Origin: Rhynchospora pubera
Lineage: Eukaryota; Streptophyta; Magnoliopsida; Poales; Cyperaceae
Length of the DNA: 64,000 nt
Reading direction: 5' to 3'
Assembly: GCA_028095005.1 (NCBI GenBank)
Contig: CM051459.1
Location: forward strand, 318,000,513-318,064,512
Both the position numbers and the translations under genes were made by a program. Below, piece by piece: positions 37,579-49,494 of the stretch. The notes under the pieces are model-generated. The model searched no databases. It was given only the letters and a program-made list of their open reading frames with translations, and was not told the origin of the DNA. Position 1 is the first letter of the stretch. Each line of letters starts with the position of its first letter.

Positions 37579-39515
37579 CTACATTATCAGCCAATCTTCA
37601 TTGTTTTTGACAGATACAATTTCAGCCTTTTTTGACAACTTCAGGAAGCACTCAATCTTCCTATAAAACAAGGCATCATCAAAATTAATGATATTCAGTT
37701 TCTGTAGTACTGGTGCAGTACCTAGCACGAGTTTTGTGAATTCTAACATTGACTCAGCAAGCAACACATTGTTTCTTTCACATAAAATGTTCACAGTCTC
37801 GAGGCACTTAAAGAAGCAGTCTTCTGTTGGTTTTAGTTTCGACAAATTTTGAACTGGCTGATCTTCATCTTCAAAGTATACAAACTGTAAATTGGGGAAT
37901 AAAAAACAAAGATTCAGTGGACATTGAACTGGATACAAAGATCTGTAAATGATGTTCTGGCAAGTGGCAACACATTATTGTGCTGATTCTGTCCAAGCCA
38001 TACATGTTGGTACTGAACCAACTTGATATCAACTTCACAATTCTTTTTGGTTTTCATGCCTTATATATGGATTACTTAAGATTTGCATTGAATTGAGCAT
38101 TGATCTTTTCCCAAAAAGTTTAAAAAATAACAGAAAAATATAATGAGCATTGATTAAAATGTACTCAAATTGTAGATATAAAGTGGACCTCTATCCGAAG
38201 TTTTTTTAAGTTTGGGACACTTTTAAACAAGCAAAAAGCAGCTGCAATCTCATCCTGTACCAAACAACAAAGGGGCACAAACATCTCTGTTAAGTGAGGG
38301 AAGATTGTTGGAAGATTCCCTGGTATAGGTCCCATGGCTAAATACTGGAAAAGAAAATTGTAGAAATCATTAGCATTTAACGAATAACTTAAAACTCAAA
38401 TTCCATTGTAAGATAATTATGTACAAATAAATATCACAAAACATTACCACATCTACAAGGAAAAAATTCAATCCCTAGTCATTGGTTTGATCACATTTAT
38501 TTCCTTATTTATTTTGTTGGCCTATCCTTGGCTATACGTCTTTTTAAAGTAAGGTTTAGTGGATTTTGAAGGCTTTATTAATCAAAGATTATACTTTCTG
38601 CAGAAGTTCAAATGAATCCCTACTAGTAGTATTATTAGGCATTATAGGTAGTTTAATATCATCATAAAATTTTTAAGCATACAGAAATCTTACATTAAGG
38701 AAATCATCATCGACATGCAGCTTTTGAATGTTATGAAGGTTACCAAGAACTCGTGTAATGTTGCTTCCCTTTCCTGCTTTTGCTGCAATGGATTTTATAT
38801 TGTCTCTGTTGTGAGAGTATAACCCAATGCTCCCAAATGTCAATTTCGGAGTTTCTAAGATGAGATCATGAAATTCGCCATAAATAGACAGTTGTATGAG
38901 GTTTGGTGCCAGAATATGGAGGCAACCTTGCTCGACAAATTTGTACAATGCCAAGTATTTTAACGAAGGGCAATGCGAGACCAAGTTCCCTATACTACTC
39001 CCTGCTAAATTAAAATTAAGTAATTTCAATGTGCGTAGAAGCTTAAAGCCTTGGAAAGTGGGCGGAACATTGATTATGCAACATGACAAAAACACCCGTT
39101 CTAATGCAATACAAGAGAAAAGGCGGGAAGGAATCTTGCATTTCTCATCACCATCATATCTTAGATCAAAATTTTTTGTTCCATTTCTGGACAAGATAAG
39201 CATCCATCGACCCATAGCCTCATTGCAAGGATGCTTAAGGACAAGCATGAAGTTTAGAATCAGACCACGGTGAATCCTTAATACATTATCTACCAACTCA
39301 ATAAGCTTGGATTCTGTAGATCTTTCTACAAATCCCAAACTTGGAATTGAAGTCCATGAATCCTTCCACTTGCTTGAGAGGATGCTTGTTCGTACCACAT
39401 CTTTGATTGGGAGTCTCAGAAAAATTTCATGTTTAAGGTCATCTGGCAAGTAGCTAATGTAATCACCATGTAAATTGTGGTTAACTCTACTCTGCTGAGG
39501 CTCAGGATCACCCAT
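37579..39515 (-). CDS. F-box/FBD/LRR-type protein, gene B (intact paralogue)
   Basis: Exons on the minus strand are 39515-38694 (274 codons), 38344-38189 (52 codons) and 37884-37579 (101 codons plus stop), giving 427 residues. The middle exon has the same length (156 bases) as in gene A and all junctions are phase 0. The F-box is near residues 20-60 (LPDDLKHEIFLRLPIKDV). The weak GAG|GTCCAC donor after exon 2 is supported because reading on meets a TGA. Leucine-rich stretches and an FBD-like C-terminus (LGTAPVLQKLNIINF) follow. The protein is clearly diverged from gene A, so this is the older duplicate. It is probably an SCF substrate receptor; the target is unknown. A 5'-UTR intron (40174-39539) is predicted, with a GTAAGT donor. 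Confidence 0.87.
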
Positions 39516-40260
39516 TGATAATTCTAGTCAGTATAAATCTGCAAGAAGCATGAGGGAATTTTTTTTTTTTTTATACATATATAGTTACAAAGGCGAAGAT
39601 AACTACCACAGTACAGGAATAGTCACAGCAAGTAAACAAAACTGTAAACAAAATATAGTCTATAATTTGATAGTCAAAGATGTAAAAAAAAAAAAAAAAA
39701 CTAGTGCACCAAATAAATGCATACAGAACAATCTATGTCAAAGTAAATCACAAATTTAAAAATAGAATCAACCAAATAACATTTGAAACTATAGAAATGG
39801 CCATCCCCTATGCGACTTAACACCTACTTAAGTCCTTATTTTTTGAAATAACACCTGTGCATGTCACAGCTTAATTAGTTAAATAGTTTCATATACTGTC
39901 AATAATAAATATGACAGATTAGTGTTCTCTCTCCCTTAATTCTGTTTTGGAGGTTTTTTTTTTCTGAAGAATGGGTTAAAAAAATTGATCCGCAGTTTAT
40001 TTTTGTTATTATTAAAAAGTTTTGCTGACTAATCTTAATTACAAAACTATTCAGACGAGAACAAATTCTAGGCAAAGGCATATTGCAATTTCCTCACTTG
40101 TAAGGCATTCTCTTCTAAAAACCATGGCATACTGAACAAGTCCCAATGAGATTTTGAGAGGGAGAGAGACTTACCTGCTTGGGAACTGGAAAGGTGAGAG
40201 AAGGAAACGGAACGGAAGAAATAGGTAAAATTCATAGGAAAATTTTGCCATAGATGAAGT
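39516..40260 (-). other. Predicted 5' leader, leader intron and promoter region of gene B
   Basis: The acceptor CTTGCAG|ATTTATAC places the coding exon's leader start at 39538. The donor CCAAGCAG|GTAAGT ends a first exon at 40175, followed upstream by GA-rich DNA like that of gene A. Confidence 0.5.
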
Positions 40261-40269
40261 TTTATATAG

Positions 40270-40426
40270 GGGTGCGTTTGGATCGTTGGAAGAAAGAAGA
40301 AGAAGAAGGAAGAAGAAGAAAAAAAATTATAAACAATCCAAATTCTTCACAAAGTTACACACTTTCCAATACTTCTTCCCACTTCTTTCCTTCTTCCCTT
40401 CTTCCCACACCTATCCAAACGCACCC
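40270..40426. mobile_element. Tourist-like MITE (157 bp)
   Basis: Perfect terminal inverted repeats GGGTGCGTTTGGAT, flanked on both sides by TAG. Related to 6040-6188 in the opposite orientation; both sit upstream of an F-box paralogue. Confidence 0.85.
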
Positions 40427-41106
40427 TAGGAAAATTTGTAGAGGTTGTTTCTCTTTTTTTTCTCCGTTTGGATTTTTCTCAAAGGCGACCCCCGTTTTTA
40501 GGCTGTTTGCCAACTAAATTAAAATCAAAATTTCGTATGAAAAAGGATGTGCATCTTAAGGAAGTCCTAAAAATGTGTCATCTCTCCTTCTCGCGTTATT
40601 CTCTTTTTAAAGAACGTGTATCCCTAAATTGTTATCATTTAAATTATTGATTGTGTGTCTACAACCGTGTTATATACTTCAATTTAAAGTAGTACCATAT
40701 TGCATGGTATCGTTTCGTGTCAAATATTTTTTTTATATTTGTATCCATGTTACGTAGAAAGTACGAGTTCAGTAATTGCTTATTTTCAGTCCGTATATAA
40801 GTTTAGCATACTTTGTATGGCTTGTTATAGATTGCATTAATAGATTATATTGTCCAAGATATACTGAAACTGTTTTATTTTGCATTTACAAAACAACAAA
40901 ACAACCTTGAAGAAAGGACATATTTTCTGAACTTCCAAGAATTGCTATATTTTAAACCAGAAACACCCCCCCCCCCCCAAAAAAAAAAAAAAAGAAAATC
41001 CCAATGCTTAAGCGAAAATGTATTTCAGCTAGAAATCTGATTTGTCTATAAAATAAGACTCAACAAGGTGAAACTCATGTCCAAGTGCAGCTGTCTTGCT
41101 GCCACA
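40427..41106. other. Intergenic, nothing recognised
   Basis: AT-rich. A run of C followed by a run of A is at about 40967-40993. No supported gene. Confidence 0.4.
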
Positions 41107-44100
41107 TTAATCCCGCCGTTCATCATCATGTATGCTATCTGTGACATTCAATGAAACTAGAGATGAGAAAAAAATCAGATGATTTCCATTGCTACAGTAT
41201 AAAAAACATTTTTCCCAGTATTCATGACCAGACTAAGATTTAGAAAATTTTAGCGAGTATAGAATGGTGTATAACATTATATAGGTTTTAATTCAATACC
41301 TTAACAAACAACTCCTACTGTCCTACACAAATCAGGTCTGTTGTCCCTAATTAAAGGCCTAGAGGGAAATAAATAGGCACAAAAATAACTTTCTAAATCG
41401 GTATGGTCAATATTTAGTTCAATTCAAGCTAGGTCTAACAACAATAACAAGTCACAAGCAATTCACAATGCAAAAAGTAAAGAGAGAGAAGAAAAAAAGT
41501 GACACGCGATATATTACGGAGTTCTGACCCATTAGGAAGAGCTAGCATTAGTCGTACGTCTCCGGGAGTTCCGCAACCACGAAATGGGGCGCGCTCCGTT
41601 CAATTCCACAACGAACGGGACTACAACTTCGAACCAAATCACCTTGTTACAAGCACTCTCAAGGTGGATTGGACTAACTCAAATAAATAAACACAAACAC
41701 TTAAAGAATTGAGGCTCTAACCAAATCACTCAACAAATCTAGCAATTAGCACTAATGGATTGGTTGACACACTCTAATCTCAATGATTTTGCTATTTTAA
41801 TGCTCAAACACAAGAGAGAATAATGTCTAACTGGTTGGAGCTCAAAAATGAGGAAATTCAAGTGTTTCAAAAGTGTCTAAACAGTTCCAAGAGGCCCGAT
41901 ATATATAGAGGGCGCCAACAGCTCCAAAAACTAGTCAAAACAGACTCTGCCGTTGTACAACGCTATATAGCGTTGTAAAATGCCGAATTAGCCGTTGAAA
42001 AATCAAACGGTCACAGACAATGCCGTTGTGAGTTGTCAGAGCGTTGTGTAACGTTTTATAGCGTTGCACAACGCTTTAGTAAAAGTCCAAAGCAGATGCT
42101 CGACAGTTCCGTTGGAACTTGTCAGAACGTTGTGCAACGCTAAGGAGCGTTGCAAAATGGAGGAAAGAAAAGAAGGAAGGAAGGCAGTTCTGACAGACTC
42201 AAACAACATTGTCAAAACGTCATACAACGCGGACTGACGTTACACAACGCTTGCGTTGCCCAACGCTGTATAGCGTTGGCGAATGCAACCTGCAGTTTTA
42301 CGTGCAAAAGTTGTCAACTCGCTTGCGTATTGTATGCATGGAGCATGGGTCATGCATGCAATAGCGCTGCTGAGCGATGTCTGAGCGATGTAAAGGGTTG
42401 TTCTCAGACACACGTTGTGCAACGCTAAGGAGCGTTACACAACGCCCACGTTGCTCAACGCCAGACAGCGTTGGCGAACGAAACCCGCAACTTTGCACAT
42501 AAATTGCCTGCATGCTGCATGCATGTGACATTGGTCATGCGTGCAGTAGCGCTGTCTGAGCAGTGCAGTGTTGCCTGCTTCAGACCACCGTTGTACAACG
42601 CTACTTAACGTTGCACAACACAGAAACGGAAATGTTGTGTAACGTTAATATAGCGTTGCATAACGTTCTGTCAAGAATAGATAACATATTTAACAAGTTA
42701 AGAACAAACGAACTAGCGTTGCACAACGCTACTGAGCGTTGTGTAACGCCATTTCAATCTTGTCAGAATTTTTGCAATTTAAGAACGAAATAAACTGAAC
42801 GTTGTGTAACGGTAAGTGGCGTTGTATAACGCTTGAGAGAAAAACTGAGCATATTACCAGCAAATTGATTGAGATTAGTTTAGGGTTTAATTATACCTAA
42901 ACTATTGACTCTAACTAGTCCAAAACAATCTCTTGAAGCTTCAAAACTTGTGCCACACTTGCTCTAATCTATTCTTCAAATTATCTAGCTATTAATCACT
43001 AAATAGAGATGTTAGTTTGAGGTTTTGGTATTGTTTTACAAATTAGCAAATCGAGAGAAAATGTTTAACCAACAAGGTCAAGTTTACAGTTTTGATCCAT
43101 TAATTTTTTTACCTTCATGGGCACCCAATTGACATTTGAGAAGAATATTCTAAAACTTATGTATGTTCTCCATTGCTTGCAAGAATGAAGGATCAACCCT
43201 TCTTATAAGCAATTGGCTGGCACAACACACAATTAAGTCAATTGAGCTTCAAAACGTGTAATAGATGTGTTTTTATAAGACTGTAGTGATCTACAACTGT
43301 ACCTGTAAGTGAGCCACCACTATATGAGAACGGTATGTTGAACCCGCCCGGCAACCTCTCCATCAATTCCATTGCTTGCACCTATAACACAACAGAGAAC
43401 AGGTTTCTTAAATTACATCGGAGAAGACTACCAAGCAACCTGCATGGTCAACAGTCAATAAACCCATGATCGGACCCGATTTTTCCCTACTATATATATT
43501 TTTTTAATGTCATTATGCTTAATGAATCTCAGTAAAGCTTATTTTGTACCCTAATTATTTGTTGTATTGTTCCTCTATTAAAGTTGCATTTGACCCAATA
43601 GACTATATAACTGATGTAATTCAATATCACATTAACAAAATACATATCAAGACGTAACAATGAGAATCAAAGAGCATCCTTGGAAGTAGTAAAAGGATTA
43701 AAACAGCACAAGAAGTAAACACCCTCATTTTAGCCTGGAAAATATCAGATATTGGAAAACTCCAACAGCAAGAGCTACTTCTACTTAACATATGAATATA
43801 CTATCTGTGTTTACTTTCAGGGGCCCCAGGCCCCCACCTATGGTTCCTGAAGGAAGAGTAGCTCAGGTTATTCAGCGGTCTCTCACAACCTTTTAAAGCC
43901 ATCAACAGTTAACCATAAAAAGCATAAACAATTGGACGAATTTAGAGATGAGGTAATGAAGAGTTAGAAACAGTAGACCTAATAAGCATCACATAGAAAA
44001 ACAAATACATGCTATTATTCATTGCCAGTTAGCCTCTTCATCAATTTTTATATAACAATTCTTTTTTTTTATTGATAATTTGGGAAGTTGTAAGAAACAA

Positions 44101-44802
44101 TTATCTCATAAAAAAAAAATGCCCATACTTTTCTGACATATCTGGCAAATAAACACTCAAGCTGTCATCTCGCAAAGAAGAACACAGAGGTACAGTTTAC
44201 TGACTCTGTTCCTCTTACAAAGGAAATCCAAATTGCTTTAAGATTCCTAATTAGACAAACAACCATTATCATAACTTTTACCAATTTGGCCATCTAAAAG
44301 GATAAGCTCTGACATTTCTAGCTATCAAGGGCAAAATGATTCCAAAGAGGAAAAATAGGTTCCAATTTTGGGACATCTAATAATTATACGTACTCTTATG
44401 GAAACAACAACTGAATATTGTAAGTGACATCCATAAAAATTTCAATGAACAAACAAAATATACAGAAAGTATCAAGCAGTTCTGAACACAACAACAAGCC
44501 CAATTTACAATCAGTAAAATTTACTGAAGTTGCTCAGTTCATAGAGCCAAGGCTAAGGTTTTAAATACAACGTTTTGTGGTCAGATGTTTATCAGTAATG
44601 ATAAGCAACACACAAAAGAGAAATTGACGACACACACGACTAATTAGTTGGTGCAAAATGTGGTACGGGAACAAACACGATGGACATGAATACTGTAAAT
44701 TCATTAACATATCAGAAACTTAAACATTAAATTGCTTTTACTTACCAGAACCAAAGTTAATGAGAAAACTAAAGCAACTGCGCCAATAGGTTCCCTCAAC
44801 AT
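41107..44802 (-). CDS. Probable small membrane protein (55 aa, 3 exons)
   Basis: Exons on the minus strand are 44802-44746 (19 codons), 43381-43303 (79 bases) and 41138-41107 (32 bases), with good signals: CTG|GTAAGTA, TTATAG|GTGC, ACAG|GTACAG and GTCACAG|ATAGC. The phases agree and give 55 residues. Residues 1-21 are hydrophobic (MLREPIGAVALVFSLTLVLV), a signal anchor or transmembrane segment. A short MERLPGGFNIPFSYSGGSLT region and an acidic/basic tail DSIHDDERRD follow. A four-codon upstream frame (ATGGCGAAATGTTGA) overlaps the start codon. I do not recognise the family. A GC-richer stretch at 45240-45400 could be its promoter side. Intron 2 contains an LTR-like block. The model was built by eye and needs transcript support. 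Confidence 0.45.
41400..43000 (-). mobile_element. Possible solo LTR or retroelement fragment, minus orientation
   Basis: A TATATATAG box at about 41900-41908 (TATATATA on the minus strand) is followed downstream on the minus strand by about 400 bases of leader-like sequence, and preceded by the palindrome array at 41945-42835, as in an LTR with a repeat-rich U3. Ends and target duplication were not found, so the class is uncertain. It lies inside intron 2 of the predicted small gene. Confidence 0.35.
41945..42835. repeat. Array of paired GCGTTG-NN-CAACGC palindromes
   Basis: About twelve dyads. Each is two 14-base near-palindromes of the form GCGTTGNNCAACGC separated by about six bases (TATATA, TAAGGA, TACTGA and similar). 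A higher-order unit of roughly 190 bases is also visible: GCGTTGGCGAA at about 42272 and 42470 are each followed by ATGCATG-rich DNA and TAGCGCTG. Short arrays of direct repeats with spacers can suggest CRISPR, but these are palindromic with non-constant spacing in plant DNA. Confidence 0.85.
43384..44745 (-). other. Predicted intron 1 of the small gene
   Basis: AT-rich, no other feature recognised; consistent with intron sequence. Confidence 0.35.
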
Positions 44803-45418
44803 TTCGCCATCTTGTGTGCTCCCTCAGACAATTGCTCCCCAAAAAGATTCAGATGGAGCAGATACCTATCGAATGCATTTAGACTTTAAGAAACAAAAAG
44901 AGGCGTGGTGTGATGCGAAATATACAACTCCAATTTTTCTTCGTGAACCTCAACAATTCAAATTAACAGTTGAAGTATATAAGCTGGACTGAGTGCTGAA
45001 CATTTCAATTAGTTTAACTCCAAGATTTATCAGTATACCATTCTGAGTTTATACCATTCCTAAATTCACCTTTAACTGAGTATAAATATTAACTCCAAGA
45101 TCTTTGCTGGTGCCAACTAATCACCAATTCACCACAGTATCATACACATATTTTTTAATCAGAGAAAATATTCCCCAAAAAATATAAAAAATAATAAAAA
45201 AAAAAATGAATGAACATCAGAACAAGCCAACCATCCCCAAATTGTATATAGGATCATGCACTCCGTCTTCATCGTCGACTCTTATGCCGTTGTCAGATCT
45301 GGGTCCCACCCCGTGCTTTCCCCAACATTTTTCCTGCGTTCAGTGTTTTCCAACCGGACTGGACCCGTTGACCGACCGGGCGATTGGTGACCCGAATCTA
45401 AATCTGGTCTAAACTCTA
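44803..45418. other. Upstream region of the small minus-strand gene
   Basis: 45240-45415 has higher GC than its flanks and could be a promoter or leader for the minus-strand gene. No coding sequence supported. Confidence 0.35.
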
Positions 45419-46551
45419 GGGGTTGTTTGACAACATCAAAGTTTAGTGAGATCAAAAATTAAAGTTAGCATTTTGAATTAGTGTTTGAGGTTAAAGTTAA
45501 TAAAATTTAGTACTAACTTAAAGTTAGTAATTGTTGTTTGGGATGTTAGGTTAAAGTTAGTGATCAAAGTGAATGCATTCAACTATAATATTCATTTTAA
45601 TCTAGACATTTTAGATTTCAAAAATTTTAAATCTTGGTATTTTCAAAATCTAAAAATTTAAAAATTTTTAAAAGATGAAAATTAAAATTTTAAATTTTAA
45701 ATTTTGAAATTTTGAGATTCGAAATTTGAAATTTTAAAATTTTGAAATTTGAAATTTTAAAATTTGAAATTTGAAATTTGAAATTTGAAATTTAAAATTT
45801 GAAATTTTGAAATTTGAAATTTTAAAGTTTCTTCTCAAGGTTTTTCTCTTTAGATACGATAGATACAATATAATTTTTTTTTTTGTGTTTGAGAAAAGCT
45901 TAAATATATGGCCCAGTTAGGAAGGTAGTGCTAATCCCATTGACCCCAAAGTTGTTTGGCGATACAAGACAAGTAGGTTAGTTCGTTGACCCAAAAGTCA
46001 AGCTAAACTTGGCACTACCAAATGAGCAAAAAAAATTAAATTATATCGTATCTGAAGAGAGAAACCTTGAGAAGAAATTTAAAAATTTAAAAATTTCAAA
46101 TTTCATATTTCAAATTTAAAAATTTCAAATTCCAAATTTCAGAATTTCAAATTTCAAAATTCAAATTTCAAATTTCAGAATTTCAAATTTCAAATTTTCA
46201 AATTTCAAATTTCAAATTTCAAATTTTAAATTTTCTAATTTTCAAATTTCAATTTTTTAAAGTTTCAAATTTTAAAATTTAAAATTTTAATTTTCACCTT
46301 TTAAAAATTTTTAAAATTTCAAATTTTGAAAATATCAAGATTTAAAATTTTCGAATTCTAAAATATCTAGATTAAAATGAATGTTATAATTGAATGCATT
46401 CACTTTGATCACTAACTTTAACCTATAATGCTAAATAACAAGTACTAACTTTAAGTTAGTACTAACTTTTATTAACTTTAACATCAAACACTAATCTCAA
46501 AATGCTAACTTTAATCCTTGATCCCACTAAACTTTGATGTTGCGAAACGAT
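45419..46551. mobile_element. Foldback (long inverted repeat) element, copy 2, complete
   Basis: The outer ends are GTTTGACAACATCAAAGTTT (left) and the near complement ending CTTTGATGTTGCGAAAC (right). The arms are over 450 bases each with many AAATTTG iterations, and the loop is about 150 bases. This copy lacks the LINE tail of copy 1. It may be a non-autonomous hAT-like or other foldback element; the target duplication is unclear. Confidence 0.8.
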
Positions 46552-48095
46552 CTTAAAAGACAGAAAAAGTACACAGGTTGGTGAGCTGTCGTTGAGGATT
46601 GTATATGACCTCTTTTATGCAGTCTGCTTTGAAATGACATCAAAACATTGTTATCTATACATTACACTATTTAAAGTCATATATTCTAATCCATAAGAAT
46701 TTTTCTTAAATGTGTGCTCGGTGAATTCAGAAATCGCTCCGCTTTTAAGTTAACAAAACAAAAGGAGCACAAGGGAAAATATTAAAAGGCAACCATTTAC
46801 CATTACCAAGGACCGAGATTTTTAGTCATTATAGTTGTTAAGAAAACAGTTTTTAATATTTAAATTGCCATCATAATTAGCTAAAACGGTGAATTCCCAT
46901 TTAATGGAATTGGAGGCATATATGATATTTATCCGATTTTTGGATCTCAAAGGATAAATGTCAGCGTAAAAAAAAAAATTGTACAGATTAATAAGTTTAG
47001 TTTTACGTACGAATTTTATACTTTCTATAAAAAACACAAATAAAATATTACATATTGACCACTAAAACTAATAAAGCTTTAATTTTTTTTTAACGATTGA
47101 ACTTTAATCTATTTATTTATTATTTATCCACTGAATTTCTACATTTATTTCATCCACTTTTTTTTCAAAATATACTATGGAAATCTGACAAAAAATTGAA
47201 TAAAAGAATTAATGTTTAGATATAAACGTTCAAAGTGGCGTTTAAATTTGGATTTGATGTATAGTTTAGCGACCTCCAACAAAATTTGCTCTAAATTGAA
47301 AATCCTTTACAAAAGAAATAAAATAAGTTTTATAAATTCATAATATAGTAAAAAATAAAATAAAATTGCAACGAAATAAAAAGAGTAAACGTTAGAATAT
47401 ATGTAGATTTATACAAAATATTTTTGACATGTAATTTTATTTGACCGCTGAATTCTCTGGTAAAAGTGTGGCGAGTCAAATTGTTGATTATAGGCAAGTT
47501 CAGTTCAGGTGCAAATCGTGAATTCTTTAATTAAAAATAAATAACTTATAACTAATAACTAAGTCATATAAAGGATTTTGAGAGTATAATTGGTGATATC
47601 TGTTGGGTATAAGCTGGAAAGGCCTACGAATTTCCAATTTTGAGTGTATAATAAGTTAATAACAGTCCTCGTCTTTTGTTTATCCAGTGTTGAAATTAAT
47701 TTGTTTCAGATATGAGCGCGTAGAGTTGTTCCAGGAGTCCAGGACCCATTTTGATCTGTGTTGTTACTCTTAAATGTAAAATTGTTTTTATGGTCTCAAG
47801 TTCTATCCTTTTCCTTCTAGGAAGAATTGGTTGTGTGTATCTTACGGTGCATCAGCTTCTGTACCAGTTCAGAAATTATTCAAAATTTTTTATCAGAAGT
47901 ATGTCAGTCAATTCAGATCCTATATCTCCATACACTCCAATAACCAATAAAAAGCACAGCACACAAAAATCTACTATACTTGCATTTAAAACTTAAAAAG
48001 AGAAAAGTTCATAGTAATTGGCTCTGAAACACAAAATTCACATTAAATTACGACAACAATAACAACAGTAAAAACTGTAAAACGGGAACATGAAT
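46552..48095. other. Duplicated spacer, no gene seen
   Basis: Counterpart of 1165-2689. It carries about 26 bases (47880-47905) that copy 1 lacks. Confidence 0.6.
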
Positions 48096-48864
48096 CTACA
48101 ATTTCAGCCAGCGTATATCATTCATGACAGATACAACTTCAGACTTTTTTGATAACTTTGGAAAGTCCTCAAGCTCTGCAAAAAACGATGCATCCACAAA
48201 ATCAAAGATATTTAGTTTCTCTAATACTGGCGAAGTACTTAGTACGAGTTTTGCAAATTCCAACATTGACTCGGCTATCAACACACTGTAATGTACATGT
48301 AAAATATCCACTGTCTTGAGGCACTTAAACAAGCAGCCTTCTGTTGCTTCTAATTTCCAAAAAGTTTGAACTTGCAGCTGATCTTCAACTTCATATTCCC
48401 GAAACTGTAAATTGGGAGAAAAATAAGAATGAGCGAATATTCGAATGAATCCAAAGTTTTGTGACTAGTGTACCGGTAAAATATAATTATGTTGATCCTG
48501 TCCAAGCCATACATGCTGAAACTGGCTCGCTAATCAATTGACCCATTGCCAACTTCATCATTCTATTTGGTTTTCATGCCTACAGAATTCCTTAATTACA
48601 ATGATTTGCAATAAACTGAGCACTGTATTTTTCTCAAATATTTTAACTAGCTAGTAATAGAAAATAAAATGAAACTTGCTTGAATCGTATACAAATCATA
48701 GATAAGTAGTGGACCTCTATACGAAGTATTTTTAAGTTCGGGGCACTTTTAAACAAGCAAAGAGCAGCTGCAATCTCTTCTTGATGAGAACCACAAACGA
48801 ACACAAAAATTTCTGTCAAGTGATTGAAGATTGTTGGAAGATTCTCTGGTATAGGCCCCATAGC
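48096..48864 (-). pseudogene. Truncated F-box gene C (exons 2-3 only)
   Basis: Exon 3 (48404-48096) and most of exon 2 (48864-48715) match gene A almost base for base and remain open. The first nine bases of exon 2 and all of exon 1, including the F-box, are missing: the sequence changes after 48864 to CACTA-element DNA. Without the F-box it cannot act as an SCF receptor. The high similarity to gene A shows the duplication is recent compared with gene B. Confidence 0.9.
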
Positions 48865-48894
48865 ATAATTTGATGAGAACCAACAATAGTTGAA

Positions 48895-49255
48895 TCTAAT
48901 AACCGTTACAGAAGAATGGCTTCTGTAACGGTTATTATCTAATAACCGTTATGGTATAGTGGACGGAAATGTGGTTACGGTTTTATGGAGAACATTTTTA
49001 ACGGTTAATAGATAATAACCGTTACAGAAGACTGGCTTCTATAACGGTTCTTATATAATAACCGTTATCCTATTATTGACGGAAATACATTTTACTATTT
49101 TTTTAGATCCAGTGTAACGGTTATAATCTAATAACCGTTACAGAATCCAGTCTTCTGTAACGGTTATTAAGGAATAACCGTTACAGATATTGTTGATATA
49201 AAAAAATGAAATTATGAATTCTGTAACGGTTATTCCTTAATAACCGTTACAAAAG
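48895..49255. repeat. Left subterminal dyad cluster (TAACGGTTATT)
   Basis: Several inverted pairs of CTGTAACGGTTATT and AATAACCGTTACAG with short spacers, for example at 49155-49186. They are likely transposase-binding subterminal repeats by analogy with En/Spm (inference). Confidence 0.8.
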
Positions 49256-49494
49256 ACCTTCTTTTTTTTTTTAATTTCACCTGTTTTATTGGCTAGCCTA
49301 ATTTTGCTAGCCGAATTGGTACCAAATTGGTACCCAATTTACATCATACAATCCAACATGCAGCAGACAAACATATATCATGCATATATCAGATGTCACA
49401 TATATATACCAAGCACAAAACATATATCAATATGTAGCAAAAATTAACAAAGTAACTATACATAGAGTTAACACCAAATCAAGTCAAAATTTTC

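Larger units (their letters stand above)
45557..48864. repeat. Segmental duplication, copy 2 (partner 1-3454)
   Basis: Near-identical to 1-3454. The similarity stops after ATAGC at 48864, inside exon 2 of the F-box gene, where the CACTA-type element's dyad region begins. Confidence 0.9.

Noticed and set aside
41945..42835. CRISPR-like array of short repeats
   Set aside because: Repeats are palindromic pairs with irregular spacing in plant nuclear DNA, with no cas-like genes; spacers are not unique equal-length units.
44732..44992. 86-residue plus-strand frame
   Set aside because: It lies opposite exon 1 of the predicted minus-strand small gene, which has better splice and start signals, and it resembles no family.
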